Shown: positions 45,900 to 55,387, numbered from the stretch's first letter. The stretch is 64,000 nucleotides of DNA from Enteroscipio rubneri (GCF_002899715.1 NZ_PPEK01000005.1:62001-126000); one strand, 5' to 3'. Numbers and translations are program-made. Notes: generated from the sequence alone by a model not told the origin.

Positions 45900-45913
45900 T
45901 TTGCGATGGCAAA
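45900..45913. promoter_or_regulatory. Palindrome TTTGCGATGGCAAA upstream of MFS gene
   Basis: TTTGC (45900-45904) and GCAAA (45909-45913) flank GATG. The centre lies about 78 bases before the likely start of transcription. A closely related palindrome occurs at 56791-56806 near caiD, and TTTGCGAT (45623-45630) occurs just before the luxR start. Binding by the LuxR protein is inferred from position only. Confidence 0.55.
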
Positions 45914-45950
45914 TCTGCAGCATGCGCACACAATGCGGGCAACGGTTCGG

Positions 45951-45978
45951 TTGACGACCGGTCGCCGGATACTATAGG
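45951..45978 (+). promoter_or_regulatory. Candidate promoter of MFS-esterase-cai unit
   Basis: TTGACG (45951-45956), a 16-base spacer and TATAGG (45973-45978) make a fair sigma-70-type promoter about 50 bases before the MFS gene start. The palindrome at 45900 lies upstream in an activator-like position. Confidence 0.5.
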
Positions 45979-46026
45979 CCGACGACCGATTGTGAAGCCG
46001 GGCAAAACAACGAGAAAGGAAGAACG

Positions 46027-47346
46027 ATGTCGTTGCTTGCCAAGAGCAAAGGTGAGGTGACCTACAAGGAGCTCACCACAGTGCACAAGTGGGCGCTCGT
46101 CGTGCTCATTTCGATGGGCTCGTCGATCATCTACGCCCCCATGTATCTGAAGAACGTGTTTTACGATCCCCTGATGCAGGCGCTCGGTGCGACCAACGCC
46201 GATCTGGGCCTCATGGTGTCGGCCTACGGCATCGCCGCCATGATCTGCTACCTGCCCTCCGGCATCGTGGCTGACAAGTTTCGCATGCGCACGCTGGCCT
46301 GGGTGGGCTTTCTCGCGACGGCGGTACTCGTGTTCGTCTACGCGATGCTTCCTTCCGTCACGGTATGCCTCGTCTTGTTCGTTTTGATGGGCGTCACCTC
46401 GATCCTGATTTGGTGGGGCACTCGCTTTAAAGTCATTCGCCTTTGTTGTGAGGAAAACGAGTACGCCAGCAAAATCGGCATCAGCTATTCCATCTACGGC
46501 GTGACTGGCCTCGTGATCGGACTTATCAACGCAGGCATCATCGCCGCTATTTCCGGTTCGGCTGGCGTGCAGGCCATGCTCGTCTTTCTGGGTGTCATGA
46601 TCGCTCTCCTGGGCGTCGCCGCCTTCTTCCTCATCCCGGACTTCAAGGGCGAGATCAACAAGGATGCGAAGCTGTTCAGCATCAAGGAGGCCCTCCAGGC
46701 CATTAAGCATCCGGGCGTTATCTGGGCTTGCGTCGCCTACTTCTGCGTGTACGCTGTGTACCAGGGCGCTACCTACACCACTCCGTACCTCACCCAGTGC
46801 TTCAATGCCGATGGCAACCTTGTGAACATCGTGGGCCTCATCCGCACCTACGGAATCGGCCTCATCGCAGGCCCGGTCGTCGGGTGGATCGCCACGAAGA
46901 TCAAGAGCCCCTCGAAGGCCATCTTGGGAGGCTTCATCCTCTCGATCGCGGCTCTCGTCGGCTTCATCCTGTTCCCACAGGATCCCTCGGGCGCCATCGT
47001 CGCCTCTATCTTGGTGGTCGTGTTCGGCTTCACTACCTACGGCGCCTTCTCCATCGGCTCGTCGCCCCTCTCCGAGGTCAAGATTCCGATGGCCATCTTC
47101 GGCACCGCTTCCGGTCTGCTGTCGGTCATCGGCTTCCTTCCCGACGTGTTCATCCACACGTGGTATGGCGGCATGATCGACGCCCAGGGCACCGCCGCCT
47201 TCAACGCCATCTTCGGCTTCGAGATCATGTTCGCGGTCGTCGGCTGCTTCTGCCTTGTCATGGTGCTGCGCACCCTGAAGAAGCACTTCGGTGAGAAAGC
47301 CGCGGAGGCCGAGAACGAGGCCGAGAACGAGGCGACGACGGCCTAG
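46027..47346 (+). CDS. MFS transporter (12-helix)
   Basis: The 439-aa protein has the 12-helix major facilitator plan with the loop-2 signature LPSGIVADKFRMRTLAWVGF (a GxxxDKxxxR pattern) and a Glu/Ala-rich tail. It is of the anion:cation symporter or oxalate-formate-antiporter style, with two six-helix halves and the central loop around DFKGEINKDAKLFSIKEALQAIK. It could import the acid used by the CoA genes downstream. The start has a GAAAGGAAG ribosome site. It heads the plus-strand unit running through an esterase, caiA, caiB and caiC homologues. Confidence 0.85.
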   Translation: MSLLAKSKGEVTYKELTTVHKWALVVLISMGSSIIYAPMYLKNVFYDPLMQALGATNADLGLMVSAYGIAAMICYLPSGIVADKFRMRTLAWVGFLATAVLVFVYAMLPSVTVCLVLFVLMGVTSILIWWGTRFKVIRLCCEENEYASKIGISYSIYGVTGLVIGLINAGIIAAISGSAGVQAMLVFLGVMIALLGVAAFFLIPDFKGEINKDAKLFSIKEALQAIKHPGVIWACVAYFCVYAVYQGATYTTPYLTQCFNADGNLVNIVGLIRTYGIGLIAGPVVGWIATKIKSPSKAILGGFILSIAALVGFILFPQDPSGAIVASILVVVFGFTTYGAFSIGSSPLSEVKIPMAIFGTASGLLSVIGFLPDVFIHTWYGGMIDAQGTAAFNAIFGFEIMFAVVGCFCLVMVLRTLKKHFGEKAAEAENEAENEATTA

Positions 47347-47447
47347 GCGCCTTGCCATCGGGGCGCGGGGGCGTCGTGCGAAGCACCCCCGCGCACCCGG
47401 CCGAGGTCCGACGGTACGCGCAAAGCTCAAGCGAAAGGGAGTTCCAC

Positions 47448-48443
47448 ATGAACAAGCTCGACGTGCTGAATCTGATCAACCCGCAGATGAAGGCCGTGCT
47501 CGCGAAAGAAGACGAGCTGGCTGGCGATGCGAACGACACGTCCGTGGGATTCGAGCAGATGCGCGAGAACTATGTGGCCGGGCGCGCATTCTGGTGCGAA
47601 GGCGGCCCCGTCATGGCTGAAAAGTCCGACGTTGCGGTTGCCGGTCCCCATGGCCCGATCCCGCTGCGCTGCTACTATCCGACTGCCGAGGCTGCTTCGG
47701 CCGCCGCGGCGGGTGAGGGCTCGACGCCGGGCATTGTGTACGTCCACGGAGGCGGGTTCGTCCTCGGCAACCTCGACACCCATGATCGGATCTGCCGCAT
47801 TCTGGCCGAAAAGACCGGCGCTTCGGTAGTCGCTGTCGACTATCGCCTCTCGCCCGAGGCCAAGTACCCGAGCGCCGTCGAAGAAGTGGCCGCTGTTGCA
47901 GGGCATCTGCATGAGCACGGCGCGGAGTTCGGCATCGACGGCGAACGCCTGGCGTTCGCGGGCGATTCCGGCGGTGCGCACTTGGGGCTGGCGGCGACGA
48001 TGTATCTGCGAGAGGAGCAGGGCGACAGCGCCTTCGTGAAGTGCCTGTTGCTGTTCTACGGTTGGTTCGGTCTGACCGATTCGTCCTCGATGCGCCTTCT
48101 CGGAGGCCCATGGGACGGTCTCACCGAGCAGGACTGGCAGTTCTATTTGAGCATGTACGCCGAAGACCCCGCCGGCCTCGCGACGAGTCCGTATGCGAAC
48201 CTGTTCCTGAACGATTTGGAGCACGCTGTGCCGCCCTGCTATATCGCCGCCGCGGAGTACGACCCGCTGCGCGACGATTCGGCGACGCTTGCCGCCATCT
48301 GCGAACAGTACGGCACGCCGTATCGTTACGAGGTGTTCAAGGGTGTCATCCACGCGTTTCTGCACTACACCAAGATGCTTGACGAGGCGAACGACGCCCT
48401 CGAGCACGGAGCGGCTTTCTACCGCCAGCAGCTGGGACTCTAG
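47448..48443 (+). CDS. Alpha/beta hydrolase, HSL/carboxylesterase type
   Basis: The 331-aa enzyme has the hormone-sensitive-lipase signature: the oxyanion motif [12 protein letters not shown], the nucleophile elbow [14 protein letters not shown], the acid in [11 protein letters not shown] and the histidine in GVIHAFLHY. It would hydrolyse an ester or lactone, possibly freeing the carboxylic acid that the ligase encoded downstream activates. It lies 100 bases after the MFS gene, with GAAAGGGAG before the ATG at 47448. Confidence 0.88.
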   Translation: MNKLDVLNLINPQMKAVLAKEDELAGDANDTSVGFEQMRENYVAGRAFWCEGGPVMAEKSDVAVAGPHGPIPLRCYYPTAEAASAAAAGEGSTPGIVYVHGGGFVLGNLDTHDRICRILAEKTGASVVAVDYRLSPEAKYPSAVEEVAAVAGHLHEHGAEFGIDGERLAFAGDSGGAHLGLAATMYLREEQGDSAFVKCLLLFYGWFGLTDSSSMRLLGGPWDGLTEQDWQFYLSMYAEDPAGLATSPYANLFLNDLEHAVPPCYIAAAEYDPLRDDSATLAAICEQYGTPYRYEVFKGVIHAFLHYTKMLDEANDALEHGAAFYRQQLGL

Positions 48444-48549
48444 CTTCCGATCGGGACGAGCAGAGGTCGAAAGCCCGAGTCGAAACTACGTATCAAACCA
48501 GGGTTCAACGGCATCACGGAGGTGCCGACACACTAAAAGGAGGATCGTC

Positions 48550-49701
48550 ATGGATTTCAAGTTGACGGACGAGCAGGAGCTGATGGTCGACAGCTATCGC
48601 GACTACATGGAAAGCGAGAACTGGGAAGGGTATTTCGCCGAGTGCGATGAGAAGCACGAGTACCCCCTGCGTTGGGTTCGCGGCCTCTGCGAGCTGGGTT
48701 TCGACCAGATCATGCTGCCCGAGAGCCACGGCGGGCTCGGCCTTGAGCAACCTTGCGTGACGCTCATGGCCGTCTACGAGGTGCTCGGCCGCTACGGCGC
48801 TCCCACCTACGTGCTCTACCAGCTTCCTGGTTTCGAGACCATCATCCGGGAAGGCACGCAGGAGCAGATCGACGCCGTCATGGCCACGCTTGGCACGGGC
48901 GAGCAGATTTGGAACTCCGCCTGCACCGAGCCGGGCGCTGGCTCCGACGTGAGCTCGCTCACCACGAATTACAAGCGCGAGAACGGCAAGATCTACCTCA
49001 ACGGCACGAAAACCTTCATCACCTCGTCTGCTGGCGTGAAGTATCTCGTCATCATGGCGAAAAATGCCGACGACCCCGAGGTGTTCACCGAATTCTTCGT
49101 CGACATGTCCAAGCCCGGCGTGAAGTTGGGGCCCCTGCCGAAGCTCGGTCTGCGCATGGATAGCTGCTGCGAGGTCTACCTCGACAACGTCGAGCTTGAA
49201 GAGTCCGACATCTTCGGCAAAGAGGGCAATGGCTTCAACCGCGGCGTATCCGACTTCAACTTCGAGCGCTGGCTTGTGGGCGCCTGCGACTACGGCACCG
49301 CCATCTGCGCGTTCGAGGATGCCATGGCGCATGCGAACACCCGCATCGCCTTCGGCAAGCCTATCAGCCGCTTCCAGCTCAACCAGCTCAAGATCGCCGA
49401 GATGTGCATCAAGCTGACCAACATGAAGAACATGCTCTACGAGGCTGCATGGAACGCCGATAACGACGGCGGCAACTTCGATGCCGCTGCGGCCGCGATG
49501 TGCAAGTACTACTGCGCGAACGCCTCCTTCAAGGTGGTCGACGATGCCATGCAGGTGATGGGCGGTGTGGCTGTGGCAGGCGAGCACCGCATTCAGCGCA
49601 TTTGGCGCGATCTCCGCGTCGATCGCGTTTCCGGCGGCACCGACGAGATGATGATCCTCGCCACCTCTAAGGGCGCCTCCATCAAGTACAAGCAGAAGTA
49701 G
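48550..49701 (+). CDS. caiA: Acyl-CoA dehydrogenase, crotonobetainyl-CoA reductase-like
   Basis: The 383-aa flavoenzyme has the length (CaiA is about 380) and look of Cai[21 protein letters not shown] is the start; [14 protein letters not shown] and [20 protein letters not shown] bind FAD and substrate; [19 protein letters not shown] and [21 protein letters not shown], with GGTDEMMI, form the active-site side. CaiA reduces crotonobetainyl-CoA to gamma-butyrobetainyl-CoA with electrons from an ETF. Here the caiB and caiC homologues follow in the same direction, in the order of the E. coli cai operon, which supports the name but not necessarily the carnitine substrate. The ribosome site AAAAGGAGG lies 5 bases before. 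Confidence 0.88.
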   Translation: MDFKLTDEQELMVDSYRDYMESENWEGYFAECDEKHEYPLRWVRGLCELGFDQIMLPESHGGLGLEQPCVTLMAVYEVLGRYGAPTYVLYQLPGFETIIREGTQEQIDAVMATLGTGEQIWNSACTEPGAGSDVSSLTTNYKRENGKIYLNGTKTFITSSAGVKYLVIMAKNADDPEVFTEFFVDMSKPGVKLGPLPKLGLRMDSCCEVYLDNVELEESDIFGKEGNGFNRGVSDFNFERWLVGACDYGTAICAFEDAMAHANTRIAFGKPISRFQLNQLKIAEMCIKLTNMKNMLYEAAWNADNDGGNFDAAAAAMCKYYCANASFKVVDDAMQVMGGVAVAGEHRIQRIWRDLRVDRVSGGTDEMMILATSKGASIKYKQK

Positions 49702-49716
49702 CCGGTCCGCACGACC

Positions 49717-49742
49717 GCGGGGGGGGCGATGCCCCCCCCCGC
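49717..49742 (+). repeat. G8/C9 hairpin between caiA and caiB
   Basis: GC-G8-C (49717-49727) can pair with G-C9-GC (49731-49742) over a 3-base loop. It lies 15 bases after the caiA stop. It may stabilise the caiA message end; the unequal G and C runs are prone to slippage. Confidence 0.6.
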
Positions 49743-49778
49743 ATCGAAGACACTAATGTGAACAAGGAGGACACCACC

Positions 49779-50993
49779 ATGGCACTTCCCACTGAAAAGC
49801 CGTCCTACGGCCCCCTCGACGGCGTCAAGGTTGTCTACGCAGCGGTGGAGCTGGCGTGCCCGAAGGCAGCCGACCTCATGGCCGACTGGGGCGCCGACGT
49901 CGTCTGGCTCGAGAACACGGGCGCGGGCGACACGATCCGCGACACTCCGTACGTGAAGCAGGCAGAGCGCCGCAACCAGCGCTCCGTCGCCCTGAACTAC
50001 TTCTCCGAAGAGGGCAAGAAGGTCTTCTTCGACCTCGTGCGCGACGCCGACATCTTCATGGAGGCCTCCAAGGGCGGTACCTGGGCCCGCAAGGGCATCA
50101 CCGATGACGTGCTGTGGGAGATCAACCCCAAAATGGTCATCGTGCACGTCTCCGGATTCGGCCAGGAGGGCGACCCCAAGATGGTCAAGCGCGCCGCCTA
50201 CGACCTGACGGTCATGGCCTACTCCGGCATCATCATGCAGAACGGCACGGAGGAGCAGCCCATGCTTCCCGGACCCTATGCCGGCGACTACTTCAACACG
50301 CTCATGATCGCCTCCTCGGCACTCGCGGCCCTCTACAAGGCCGAGAAGTCCGGCAAGGGCGAGTCCATCGACCTGGCCATGTACGAGACGCTGCTGGCCA
50401 TCGGCCAGTACTACCTGGTGGACTACCTCAACGAGGGTATCAAGTGGCCCCGTCCCGGCGCCCGCAACCAAAACCTCTGCGGCATAGGCGAGTTCAAGTG
50501 CAAGGACGGCTTTTTGGGCGTGTGCCTGTACGGCGTCGACCAGAACAAGTACTTCCTCGAGACGATCGGCCTGGGGCACCTCTGGGGCACCGAGGACATC
50601 CCCGAGGACACGAGCGGGCTGTGGCTGTCCAACCCGCACGCCGACGAGATTCAGAAGGCGTTCGAGGACTACTGCCTGGCCAACTCCAAGTACGACATCG
50701 AAGAGGACTTTGCGGCGCATCGCATCGCCGCCCAGGTGGTCAACGACATGGAGGATCTCGTCGAGGAGGAGCACCTCAAGCTCCGCAACACGTGGGTGGA
50801 CTGGGAGACGGCCGACGGCGAGACGTTCCACGGCCTTGGCGTGTTCCCGAAGTTTAAGAACAACCCCGGGACGATCTGGCGTCCGATGCCGCATCAGGGC
50901 GGCGACACCGTCGACGTCATGACGAAGCTGGGCTACAGCAAAGAGCAGATCGACGAGCTGGCCGCAGCCGGCGTCGTCAAAGTGGGCGAGTAG
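49779..50993 (+). CDS. caiB: Family III CoA-transferase, CaiB-like
   Basis: The 404-aa protein (CaiB is 405) is close to CaiB throughout: YGPLDGVKVVYAAVELACPKA at the start, IVHVSGFGQEGDPK, MQNGTEEQPMLPGPYAGDYF with the catalytic aspartate at about residue 170, and MPKFKNNPGTIWR-like VFPKFKNNPGTIWRPMPHQGGDTV near the end. It would move CoA from product to incoming acid. The ATG at 49779 has AAGGAGG 8 bases before. It lies between the caiA and caiC homologues. A different CoA-transferase of the same family is at 36448-37758. Confidence 0.9.
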   Translation: MALPTEKPSYGPLDGVKVVYAAVELACPKAADLMADWGADVVWLENTGAGDTIRDTPYVKQAERRNQRSVALNYFSEEGKKVFFDLVRDADIFMEASKGGTWARKGITDDVLWEINPKMVIVHVSGFGQEGDPKMVKRAAYDLTVMAYSGIIMQNGTEEQPMLPGPYAGDYFNTLMIASSALAALYKAEKSGKGESIDLAMYETLLAIGQYYLVDYLNEGIKWPRPGARNQNLCGIGEFKCKDGFLGVCLYGVDQNKYFLETIGLGHLWGTEDIPEDTSGLWLSNPHADEIQKAFEDYCLANSKYDIEEDFAAHRIAAQVVNDMEDLVEEEHLKLRNTWVDWETADGETFHGLGVFPKFKNNPGTIWRPMPHQGGDTVDVMTKLGYSKEQIDELAAAGVVKVGE

Positions 50994-51099
50994 CGCTGAT
51001 GCGCGCCGAGGGGTGAACCTCTCGGCGCATTCGGATGCGCGGCCTCGAGCAGAAGCGGGCGCCGCGCATCCGGATCTGACGACAAGAAGGGTGAGTCGA

Positions 51100-52695
51100 G
51101 TGACGGACATCGTGGGAAACGAAACGGTGCGCAGTCTCTGGGACGGTCTCGTGGCGGCCTGCGGCGACCGTACCTTCCTGAGGTTCCGCAACCGCGCCGA
51201 CGAGACGCGCGCCTTTACGTACCGCGCCTTCAACGAGGAGATCAATCGGGCTGCCAACGTGTTCTTGTCGCTCGGCGTCAAGCATGGCGAGCGCGTGGCC
51301 GTGCAGCTGTGCACGTGCCCTGAGTTCATGATCGCGCTCTTCGGGCTTGCGAAGATCGGCGCGGTCATGGTGCCGATGAACGACCAATACCTCGCTGAAG
51401 AGGCGGACTACGTGCTTGAAAAGACGGACGCCACCTGCGCAGTCATCGAGCCGAAGTTCCTTGGGCTCTACTGCGGACTGCGCGACGAGGCTGGGCGCCT
51501 GCCCAAGGGGCTCTTCGTTGCGCGTATGAACGAAGAAGACGTCGAGGGTGCGGATGCGGCGCGTGAGGCGCTGGCTTCCGATCCGCTGCTGCGCGATTTC
51601 ACGGCGCTGCGCGCACGGGCTGCAGTCGAGCTGGCCGAGTGCTGTGCGCTTTCTTCAGACGATCCTGCGGAGATCATCTTCACGTCTGGCACCACCTCGC
51701 GTCCGAAGGGTGTCGTACTCACGCATGCGAATATCCTATTCAGCGGTTTGTATGCAGATTGGGAGGTTTCGCTCACGCGTGACGATCGACTGCTCACCAC
51801 GATGCCGGCCTGTCACTCGAACTTTCAGATGGCGGCACTTATGCCCGTGCTCACCGCTGGTGCCGAGCTTATCGTGATCGAGAAATACAGCGCGAGCCGC
51901 TTCTGGTCGCAGATACGCGAGTTCAGGGCTACGGTCACGCAGTGCGTTGCCATGATGCTGCGTACGCTCATGCTGCAACCCGAAGACGCGCTTGAGCGCG
52001 ATCACGAGCTGCGCGAGATCCTCTATTTCTTGCCGGTGACGACGGAGGAAAAGGAGGCGTTCGAGCGTCGCTTCGGCGTGCGCATCATGAATACCTACGG
52101 CTCGACCGAAACCATCGGCTGGGTGCTCACCGATCCGCCCACAGGCCCGCGGCGTTGGCCGAGCGTGGGCCGCGTGGGGCTTGGGTACCAGGCGCGTATC
52201 GTGGCCGACGACGGCGCTGAGGCACCCGTCGGCGAAGTGGGGGAGATCCAGGTCAAAGGCATACCTGGTCGCACGGTAATGAAGGAGTATTTCGGCAACC
52301 CCGAAGCTACGGCCCAGGCGTTCACCCCCGATGGGTGGCTGCGCACCGGCGATAAAGGCTATGTCGACGAAAGCGGCTGGTTCTTTTTCGTCGACCGCAA
52401 GGCCAACATGATCAAGCGAGCGGGCGAGAACATTTCCGCCGGCGAGGTGGAGCAGGTACTCGAATGTCATCCGGCCATCGCTGAAGCGGCGGTGATCGGC
52501 GTGCTCGACCCCATCCGCGATCAGGCCGTCAAGGCGTTCGTGCGACTCGAATCCGGTGCGCGTCTGACCGAGGAGGAGGTGCGCGCGCACTGCGAGGAGC
52601 GCTTGGCCGCATTCAAGGTGCCCTCGATCATCGAGTTCGTGGAAGATTTTCCACGGACGTGCTCCATGAAGATCGAGAAGAAGCTACTTCGGTAA
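51100..52695 (+). CDS. caiC: CoA ligase (AMP-forming), CaiC-like
   Basis: The 531-aa ligase resembles E. coli CaiC (about 517 aa) from end to end: IVGNETVRSLWDGLVAACG at the start, INRAANVFLSLGVKHGERV, the P-loop IFTSGTTSRPKGVVLTHANI, EKYSASRFWSQIREFRATVT, GRVGLGYQARI, and the end PRTCSMKIEKKLLR. CaiC activates carnitine, crotonobetaine or gamma-butyrobetaine with CoA and ATP. The start is GTG 51100, 9 bases after GAAGG, and matches the CaiC N-terminus; ATG or GTG starts further up do not. It is followed by a 107-base inverted repeat and a MaoC-type gene. Confidence 0.9.
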   Translation: MTDIVGNETVRSLWDGLVAACGDRTFLRFRNRADETRAFTYRAFNEEINRAANVFLSLGVKHGERVAVQLCTCPEFMIALFGLAKIGAVMVPMNDQYLAEEADYVLEKTDATCAVIEPKFLGLYCGLRDEAGRLPKGLFVARMNEEDVEGADAAREALASDPLLRDFTALRARAAVELAECCALSSDDPAEIIFTSGTTSRPKGVVLTHANILFSGLYADWEVSLTRDDRLLTTMPACHSNFQMAALMPVLTAGAELIVIEKYSASRFWSQIREFRATVTQCVAMMLRTLMLQPEDALERDHELREILYFLPVTTEEKEAFERRFGVRIMNTYGSTETIGWVLTDPPTGPRRWPSVGRVGLGYQARIVADDGAEAPVGEVGEIQVKGIPGRTVMKEYFGNPEATAQAFTPDGWLRTGDKGYVDESGWFFFVDRKANMIKRAGENISAGEVEQVLECHPAIAEAAVIGVLDPIRDQAVKAFVRLESGARLTEEEVRAHCEERLAAFKVPSIIEFVEDFPRTCSMKIEKKLLR

Positions 52696-52702
52696 CCCAC
52701 CT

Positions 52703-52809
52703 GACGACTAGGCTGGGCCGGACGGGCCGTGCCCAGTCGCTCGAGCAGCACTCGCTTCGCTGCTGAACTCGCTTGATGGGCACCGCCCGTCCGGCCCAGC
52801 CTAGTCGTC
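52703..52809. repeat. 107-nt long inverted repeat after caiC
   Basis: A 33-base arm (52703-52735, GACGACTAGGCTGGGCCGGA...) pairs with a 33-base arm (52777-52809) with a single C/C mismatch, and the loop itself contains GCAGC/GCTGC pairing. It begins 8 bases after the caiC stop. No transposase is near. It could be a terminator, a small mobile palindrome, or a site controlling how much message reaches the maoC-like gene. Confidence 0.85.
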
Positions 52810-52840
52810 GCTCGAGGTGACAACATCTTCGGTTGCTCAG

Positions 52841-52861
52841 AAGCCCTTTTTTGGAGGGCTT
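52841..52861 (+). terminator. Short hairpin before maoC-like gene
   Basis: AAGCCCT (52841-52847) pairs with AGGGCTT (52855-52861) around TTTTTGG, 22 bases before the maoC-like start. It may act as a weak attenuator. Confidence 0.4.
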
Positions 52862-52882
52862 GGGAGATTAAGGAGAAAGCAT

Positions 52883-53764
52883 ATGGCTATCAGCACTGAG
52901 ATCGTGGGCAGGGAGTTCGGGCCGTTCGTGCGGGAATACACGTTCAAAGACCTGGAGATATGCGCGCTCGGCTGCAATGCCGGCTACGACGGCCGGACCG
53001 ACCTCGAGTATGTGAACGAGCACGACGCGGCGAACCCCGATTTGAAGGTGTTGCCCATCTTCGGCGTGCCGCTGACGGTGCACGAGGAGATGACGCGCAC
53101 GCTCGATTACGGTTACAACTACGACGGCTCGCTCCACTACGGCTTCGAGATCCGCCTGCATGCGCCTTTCAAGATGAGCGACCGCGTGGAGACGTTTGTC
53201 ACGCAGGACGCGCTCTACGACCGCGGTGAGGGCCGCGGGTGCTTGTCGAAGCAGACAGGGCGCTCCTATTCCTCCGATGGAACGCTTCTGTGCGAGACCG
53301 AGACCTGGGACGTGTGCATCTACGATGGCGGTTGGGGAGGCCCCAAGCCGCCGAAGGACATCGTCGAGATGCCCGACCGCGCGCCCGATGCCGTCGTAGT
53401 CGAGACGATGCCTCTTAACATGCCGCTGATCTATCGTATAATGGGAGACTGGCATCAGCAGCACATCGACTTCGCCTACACTGAGCAGACGGGGCTTTCG
53501 CGCCCCATCGCTCACGGTGTGAGCTTGGGCGGCTTCGCGATGCGCCACATCGTCAGCTCGTTCTTCCCGGGCGAGCCCGAGCGCATGACCCGCTTCAAGA
53601 CCCGCATCACCTCGCCGGTGCTGCCGGGCACCGCGTTGCAGACCCGCATGTGGAAGGTCGGCGACAACGAGATCCGCTTCCAACTTGTGGATGCCGACGC
53701 CGACGAGACCGGCGCGAAGCCTCATTTGAACTTCGGCATCTGCGAATGGAAGCAAGCAGGTTGA
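52883..53764 (+). CDS. MaoC-type enoyl-CoA hydratase (double hotdog)
   Basis: The 293-aa protein has two hotdog halves. The first contains PIFGVPLTVHEEMTRTLDYGYNYDGSLHYGFEI; the second has the hydratase 2 catalytic motif GDWHQQHIDFAYTEQTG and then PIAHGVSLGGFAMRHI, with the expected Asp and His. It hydrates trans-2-enoyl-CoA to a 3-hydroxyacyl-CoA, or the reverse. ATG 52883 follows AAGGAG. This enzyme is absent from the classic E. coli cai operon and is one sign that the substrate here may differ. It is upstream of an attenuated MFS gene. Confidence 0.88.
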   Translation: MAISTEIVGREFGPFVREYTFKDLEICALGCNAGYDGRTDLEYVNEHDAANPDLKVLPIFGVPLTVHEEMTRTLDYGYNYDGSLHYGFEIRLHAPFKMSDRVETFVTQDALYDRGEGRGCLSKQTGRSYSSDGTLLCETETWDVCIYDGGWGGPKPPKDIVEMPDRAPDAVVVETMPLNMPLIYRIMGDWHQQHIDFAYTEQTGLSRPIAHGVSLGGFAMRHIVSSFFPGEPERMTRFKTRITSPVLPGTALQTRMWKVGDNEIRFQLVDADADETGAKPHLNFGICEWKQAG

Positions 53765-53779
53765 CCGGGCGAGGTCCAC

Positions 53780-53869
53780 GCTTCGGGGAGCCGTGGCGAC
53801 GGAGGCTTGCAAGACCATCCATTCGCCTCCAATGATCGTGCGGTCTTCGTCGCTGCGGCTCCCCGAAGC
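53780..53869 (+). promoter_or_regulatory. Large leader hairpin of MFS gene, mutually exclusive with next terminator
   Basis: A 21-bp stem (53780-53800 with 53849-53869, two G-T pairs) encloses GGAGGC (53801-53806) and GCCTCC (53825-53830), which pair with each other. GCCTCC also occurs at 53871-53876 as the start of the terminator below, so GGAGGC can pair with either copy. This suggests an attenuator. Confidence 0.6.
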
Positions 53870-53870
53870 A

Positions 53871-53901
53871 GCCTCCTGCGATCGACGCAGGCGGCTTTTT
53901 T
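53871..53901 (+). terminator. Rho-independent terminator just before MFS gene
   Basis: GCC-t-CCTGCG (53871-53880) pairs with CGCAGG-c-GGC (53886-53895), followed by TTTTTT (53896-53901). The next gene's ribosome site starts 7 bases later, so it must be bypassed or regulated for the MFS gene to be read from upstream. Confidence 0.8.
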
Positions 53902-53921
53902 GCGCAGAAGGAGACAAGAGC

Positions 53922-55364
53922 ATGAGCAGTGTGAAGCATATGACGCAGGTGACCAGCTCTCCGACGGCCGAGGCGGCCGGCAACGCAAAGCAGATCGGCG
54001 AGAGCGTTGTCCGAAAGGTCAAGCATACGGCGAAGCGCACCATCGACGATGTGGCCATGACGCCGTTCTTGCGCAAGATCACGTTCTTCTCGAGCGGCGG
54101 GTCGTTCCTCGACGGCTACGTGCTCTCGCTCATCGGCGTAGCGCTCACGCAGATCACACCCCTGTTCGACCTCACCGAGATGTGGACGGCCGCCATCGGC
54201 GCGTCCGTACTCGTCGGCATCTTCGTGGGCACCATCCTGGGCGGCTACCTGACCGACCGCATCGGCCGACGCAAGATGTTCATCATCGATGTGGTGGCCA
54301 TCGGTTTGTTCTCGCTGCTGTCCGTGCTCGCGAGCGATCCGCTCCAGCTCGTGACGGCGCGCTTTTTCATTGGCATGTTCGTGGGCGCCGACTATCCTAT
54401 CGCCACGTCACTCATCGCCGAGTTCACGCCCAAGAAGCATCGCTCCATCTCCATGGGCATGGTGTCGGCGGCGTGGTATTTGGGAGCCACCGTTGCGGCG
54501 GTCGTAGGCTACTTCCTCTACAGCGTGCCCAACGGATGGCAGTGGATGCTCGGCAGTGCCGTCATCCCCTGCATCATCCTCCTGATCGGTCGGCACGACA
54601 TTCCCGAGTCGCCCATGTGGCTGGCCCAGAAGGGCCGCCGCGAAGAGGCGGACGCCATCGTGCACCGGGTGTTCGGCGACGATGTGGAGCTGGAGATGGA
54701 GGACCCGGGCGAGAAGACGAAGCTGTCGAAGGTGTTCAAGGGCGGGTACTTCAAGCGCATCATCTTCCTAGGGATACTCACGCTGTGCCAGGTGGTGCCC
54801 ATGTACGCCATCTACACGTTCGGCCCCGACATCATGAGCGCCTTCGGGCTGGGCGAAGGCCATGAGGCCATTCTGGGAGAAAGCGCCGTTAGCCTATTCT
54901 TCCTTATCGGTTCGATCCCTGCCATGTTCTGGCTGAATTCCATGGGACGCCGCCCGCTGCTCATCCGCTCGCTTGCTCTAATGGCGGCGGGCTTGGTCGT
55001 ACTGGGGCTGTTCCCGGATGCGCCCATCCTCGTAGTCATCCTGGCTTTTGGGCTGTATGCATTCTTCAGCGGTGGCCCCGGCATTCTGCAGTGGCTTTAT
55101 CCCAACGAGTTGTTTCCCACGGAAGTGCGTGCAAGCGCCGTGGGTATCGCCATCTCAATTTCGCGTATCGGCACCATCGTATCGACGTACGGCACCCCCA
55201 TCTTCTTGGCGACGTTCGGCATTGGCCCGACCATGCTCGTGGCGGCCGGACTCGTGATCCTCGGACTTGTGCTGTCGATTTTCATGGCGCCTGAGACCAA
55301 GGGTAAATCACTTTTGGAGACGAGCGCGCTCGACGCTGACGACATGAGCCGTCGCGGGGCGTAA
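53922..55364 (+). CDS. MFS transporter, sugar/organic-acid porter type
   Basis: The 480-aa 12-helix carrier has the family signatures GTILGGYLTDRIGRRKMFIID and, in the second half, NSMGRRPLLIRSLALM, plus IPESPMWLAQKGRREEAD after helix 6 and the end motif APETKGKSLLE, typical of the sugar-porter and aromatic-acid:H+ families. The N-terminus carries a basic helix (ESVVRKVKHTAKRTIDD). ATG 53922 follows AAGGAGA. A transport role for the acid or its product is likely. A strong leader hairpin and terminator directly before it imply attenuation control. Confidence 0.88.
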   Translation: MSSVKHMTQVTSSPTAEAAGNAKQIGESVVRKVKHTAKRTIDDVAMTPFLRKITFFSSGGSFLDGYVLSLIGVALTQITPLFDLTEMWTAAIGASVLVGIFVGTILGGYLTDRIGRRKMFIIDVVAIGLFSLLSVLASDPLQLVTARFFIGMFVGADYPIATSLIAEFTPKKHRSISMGMVSAAWYLGATVAAVVGYFLYSVPNGWQWMLGSAVIPCIILLIGRHDIPESPMWLAQKGRREEADAIVHRVFGDDVELEMEDPGEKTKLSKVFKGGYFKRIIFLGILTLCQVVPMYAIYTFGPDIMSAFGLGEGHEAILGESAVSLFFLIGSIPAMFWLNSMGRRPLLIRSLALMAAGLVVLGLFPDAPILVVILAFGLYAFFSGGPGILQWLYPNELFPTEVRASAVGIAISISRIGTIVSTYGTPIFLATFGIGPTMLVAAGLVILGLVLSIFMAPETKGKSLLETSALDADDMSRRGA

Positions 55365-55387
55365 CAGTTGCGGCTCGCAGCATCTGC

